DNA from: Oscillospiraceae bacterium
GTDB taxonomy: Bacteria > Bacillota > Clostridia > Oscillospirales > Acutalibacteraceae
Assembly (NCBI GenBank): GCA_902796295.1
Contig: CADBOL010000125.1
Location: 1-7,277, forward strand
Length of the DNA stretch: 7,277 nt
Direction: 5' to 3'
This document shows, piece by piece, positions 7,171 to 7,277 of the stretch (positions within the stretch are counted from its first letter, which is position 1; every line of letters begins with the position of its first letter). The position numbers and the translations under genes were made by a program. The notes under the pieces are model-generated. The model worked only from the letters and a program-made list of their open reading frames with translations. It was not told the origin of the DNA and made no database searches.

Positions 7171-7277
7171 ATGGACAGAACCGCATTATTCAGCCTGACC
7201 TACGGAGTATTTCTGCTCTCGGCAAAGGACGGCGAAAGAAAAAACGCCTGCATAACAAACACCGCAATGCAGGTTGC
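7171..7277 (+). CDS. Flavin reductase-like / flavoredoxin domain protein, 5' end only
   Basis: Only the first 35 codons are in the window (MDRTALFSLTYGVFLLSAKD, then GERKNACITNTAMQV). The pattern ALF.L.YG...L.AKDG...N.C..NT..QV is what I know from the N-terminus of FMN-binding flavin reductase-like proteins (flavoredoxins) of anaerobic Firmicutes, some of which carry a C-terminal rubredoxin domain. Such proteins move electrons between flavins, rubredoxin and NAD(P)H in the cytoplasm. The ATG at 7171 has GAGGAG (7157-7162) eight bases upstream, inside the end of scfB, and starts 2 bases after the scfB stop, so translation is likely coupled. The assignment rests on a short stretch, and whether a rubredoxin domain follows cannot be seen. 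Confidence 0.65.
   Translation, partial: MDRTALFSLTYGVFLLSAKDGERKNACITNTAMQV

Overview
The window looks like a piece of chromosome from an anaerobic Clostridia-type Firmicute, most likely uncultured (gut, rumen or sludge). The evidence is the gene content: pyruvate:ferredoxin oxidoreductase, RNase Y next to YmdB, a SCIFF ranthipeptide precursor with its radical SAM maturase, strong Shine-Dalgarno sites and a TTG start. The family assignments come from recognising motifs by eye, not from a search.

Layout. (1) Positions 1-661, minus strand: the 5' part of nifJ (pyruvate:ferredoxin oxidoreductase). Its frame is broken by a diverged 139-base tandem duplication (129-267 and 268-406) that shifts the frame by one base. 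Each copy encodes a conserved PFOR segment, so this looks like a join between two different nifJ sequences, either real recombination or an assembly chimera. (2) Positions 662-981: an AT-rich divergent intergenic region with one good promoter facing each way and a structured leader of about 170 bases before rny. (3) Positions 982-4075, plus strand: three RNA-related genes, rny (RNase Y, TTG start), ymdB (metallophosphodiesterase) and a TtcA-family tRNA thiolation protein. A strong hairpin sits between rny and ymdB. (4) Positions 4092-5483: a PLP-dependent Orn/Lys/Arg decarboxylase-family gene that closes this tightly spaced run. (5) Positions 5510-7168: a separate unit under its own near-consensus extended -10 promoter. 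It encodes the 49-residue, six-cysteine SCIFF precursor (scfA), then a GC-rich attenuator-like hairpin, then the 458-residue radical SAM/SPASM maturase (scfB). (6) Positions 7171-7277: the start of a flavin reductase-like/flavoredoxin gene, 2 bases after the scfB stop and probably co-transcribed.

How it works together. RNase Y (membrane-anchored endoribonuclease) and YmdB (cyclic nucleotide phosphodiesterase) form a gene pair conserved in Firmicutes. The TtcA-like protein adds tRNA modification to the same likely transcript. The SCIFF unit makes a small peptide that the maturase should thioether-crosslink at its cysteines. The hairpin between the two genes would let precursor exceed enzyme. 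The SCIFF system is a known family and not a new one. The parts I would look at again are the nifJ junction, the non-canonical residue after the fifth SCIFF cysteine, and the regulatory structures around scfA.
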